Assembly: GCA_029054965.1 (NCBI GenBank) | Contig: JAIDEF010000044.1 | Span: 1-6,176 of the forward strand | Reading direction: 5' to 3' | From: Eubacterium sp. | GTDB lineage: Bacteria > Bacillota > Clostridia > Oscillospirales > Acutalibacteraceae | Length of the DNA: 6,176 bases | In this document: positions 4,754 to 6,176 of the stretch, piece after piece | Numbering within the stretch: position 1 is the stretch's first letter | Layout: each line of letters opens with the position of its first letter | Notes under the pieces: model-generated | Database searches by the model: none | The model's input: the letters and a program-made list of their open reading frames with translations, nothing else | Told to the model about the DNA's origin: nothing | Translations under genes and position numbers: made by a program

Positions 4754-6176
4754 TTAAACATTGATTTCAACGCTTACGCCAAGAAGATCCTTTTCTTTTT
4801 CAAGAATAGGGTTAACTACCTCATTAAGGAAATCAGCAGTTTGCTGTGGTGCTCTTCCCACAAAGTTTTCAGGCTTGAGAATGTCCAAAATCTCTTCCTT
4901 GGTAATCATAAATGCAGGGTCATTTGCAATTCGGTCAACAAGGTCGTTTTTGCCGCCCTCAACCTTAACAACTGCACCGGCAGCCATTGAGTGCTGTCTG
5001 ATTTTTTCGTGAAGCTCCTGACGGTCGCCGCCCTTTTTAACAGCATCCATCATAATGTTTTCGGTTGCCATAAACGGCAGCTCGCTCATAAGTCTTGCCT
5101 CAATAACCTTTGGATATACAACAAGACCTGATGTTACGTTGATGTATAAATCAAGAATACCATCGGTTGCAAGGAACGCTTCAGCAACTGATACGCGCTT
5201 GTTGGCAGAGTCGTCAAGCGTTCTTTCAAACCACTGTGCAGATGCTGTCCAAGCAGGGTTAAGTGCATCAATCATAACATATCGTGAAAGTGATGCTATA
5301 CGCTCGGATCTCATAGGATTTCTCTTATAGGCCATTGCTGATGAGCCAATCTGATTTTTCTCAAATGGCTCTTCAATCTCTTTGAGATTCTGCAGCAGTC
5401 TTAAATCATTTGAGAATTTGCAGCAAGACTGAGCAATAAGACCAAGGCAGTTGCAAACAATAGTATCAAGCTTTCTTGCATAGGTTTGTCCGCTTACCGG
5501 AAAGCAAGCCTTAAAGCCCATTTTTTCTGCAATTCTTCTGTCAAGCTCTTTACACTTTTCGTGGTCGCCGTCGAACAGCTCAAGGAATGAAGCCTGTGTG
5601 CCTGTTGTGCCCTTTGAGCCAAGGAGCATAAGGCTGTCGATAACGTGACAGATTTCCTCATAGTCCATTACCAAGTCCATAAGCCACAGTGAAGCTCTCT
5701 TGCCAACGGTGGTAGGCTGTGCAGGCTGGAAATGGGTGAAACCAAGACAAGGCATATCCTTGTATTCATCGGCGAATTTTGCAACGCTTGAAATAGCGTT
5801 AACAAGCTTTTTCTTGATAAGCATAAGTGCTTCACGCATTGTGATAACATCGGTGTTGTCGCCGACATAGCAGCTTGTAGCACCAAGATGAATGATTGGC
5901 TTTGCATTAGGGCAAAGCTCACCATAAGCGTGAACGTGGCTCATAACATCATGGCGGAATTTCTTTTCGTATTCCTGTGCTGCTTCATAGTTAATGTCAT
6001 CAGCGTGAGCCTTGAGCTCATCAATCTGCTCTTTTGTTACATTTAAGCCAAGCTCGTTTTCAGCTTCAGCAAGTGCAATCCAAAGCTTTCTCCAGGTTCT
6101 GAATTTGAAATCAGGGGAGTAGATGTACTGCATTTCCTTTGAAGCATAACGAGCGTTAAAAGGTGAATTATAAGTG
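4754..6176 (-). CDS. purB: Adenylosuccinate lyase, animal-like long type, N-terminus beyond window edge
   Basis: Catalyses two fumarate-releasing steps: SAICAR to AICAR in purine synthesis, and adenylosuccinate to AMP. The visible 473 residues include 14 (TYNSPFNARYASKE) upstream of the first Met at 6133. These match the usual clostridial PurB N-terminus, so the true start is just beyond the right edge. Numbering from that Met, the superfamily motifs are HDVMSHV (61-67, catalytic His region), HLGATSCYVGDN (82-93), FTHFQPAQPTT (132-142, with H134), and the mobile catalytic loop GSSAMAYKRNP (263-273). Human ADSL has Pro where this loop has Ala (residue 268). KGTTGTQASF, NLKEIEEPFEK, WFERTLDDSAN and ELPFMATENI are close to human ADSL and unlike the short B. 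subtilis PurB. It converges on tadA and shares its terminator. Identification is firm. Confidence 0.97.
   Translation of the reverse strand, partial: TYNSPFNARYASKEMQYIYSPDFKFRTWRKLWIALAEAENELGLNVTKEQIDELKAHADDINYEAAQEYEKKFRHDVMSHVHAYGELCPNAKPIIHLGATSCYVGDNTDVITMREALMLIKKKLVNAISSVAKFADEYKDMPCLGFTHFQPAQPTTVGKRASLWLMDLVMDYEEICHVIDSLMLLGSKGTTGTQASFLELFDGDHEKCKELDRRIAEKMGFKACFPVSGQTYARKLDTIVCNCLGLIAQSCCKFSNDLRLLQNLKEIEEPFEKNQIGSSAMAYKRNPMRSERIASLSRYVMIDALNPAWTASAQWFERTLDDSANKRVSVAEAFLATDGILDLYINVTSGLVVYPKVIEARLMSELPFMATENIMMDAVKKGGDRQELHEKIRQHSMAAGAVVKVEGGKNDLVDRIANDPAFMITKEEILDILKPENFVGRAPQQTADFLNEVVNPILEKEKDLLGVSVEINV

Noticed and set aside
4761..5330. Plus-strand frames opposite purB (4761-5012 and 5055-5330)
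   Set aside because: They lie antisense to the well-conserved purB coding region and have low-complexity Ser-rich products with no recognisable motif.
6131..6133. ATG at 6133 as the purB start
   Set aside because: The frame stays open to the window edge, and the upstream codons encode TYNSPFNARYASKE, which belongs to the conserved PurB N-terminus; the real start is outside the window.

Overview
This 6.2 kb window looks like ordinary chromosome from a low-GC Gram-positive bacterium of the class Clostridia, probably a Ruminococcaceae/Oscillospiraceae-type gut anaerobe. The reasons are the A+T-rich sequence, AGGAGG-type ribosome sites, a RING-finger plus DUF2628 membrane protein of a kind common in Clostridia, a CPBP membrane protease, and a PurB of the long, animal-like type found in many Clostridia. 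The taxonomic placement is inference from gene content. I see no insertion sequence, phage gene, tRNA, rRNA or CRISPR array.

Layout. The left end (1-511, minus strand) holds the N-terminal half of peptide chain release factor 2 (prfB), cut by the window edge. A 165-base A+T-rich spacer (512-676) carries divergent promoters, one for prfB and one for a rightward cluster of five genes. These are a zinc-finger membrane protein (677-1711), galU (1735-2610), a divergent ThyX-like protein (2613-3242), a CPBP intramembrane protease (3249-4262) and tadA (4267-4728). Gaps inside the cluster are 23, 2, 6 and 4 bases, so it is probably one operon. galU may also have its own promoter within the end of the first gene. 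A hairpin terminator (4715-4743) overlaps the tadA stop codon and also faces the convergent purB gene (4754-6176, minus strand), whose N-terminus lies beyond the right edge.

How the genes fit together. Three are translation or tRNA housekeeping genes or central metabolism (prfB, tadA, purB), and galU makes UDP-glucose for envelope glycans or galactose metabolism. The other three are less defined: a RING/zinc-ribbon/multi-pass membrane protein, a protein with a ThyX-like fold pattern that lacks the ThyX signature, and a membrane protease with intact catalytic motifs. The operon is not an obvious single pathway. The most interesting item is the ThyX-like protein, followed by the RING-finger membrane protein. 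The rest is well-explained core genome with some notable details: no programmed frameshift in prfB, an animal-type PurB, and a stop codon inside a shared terminator.
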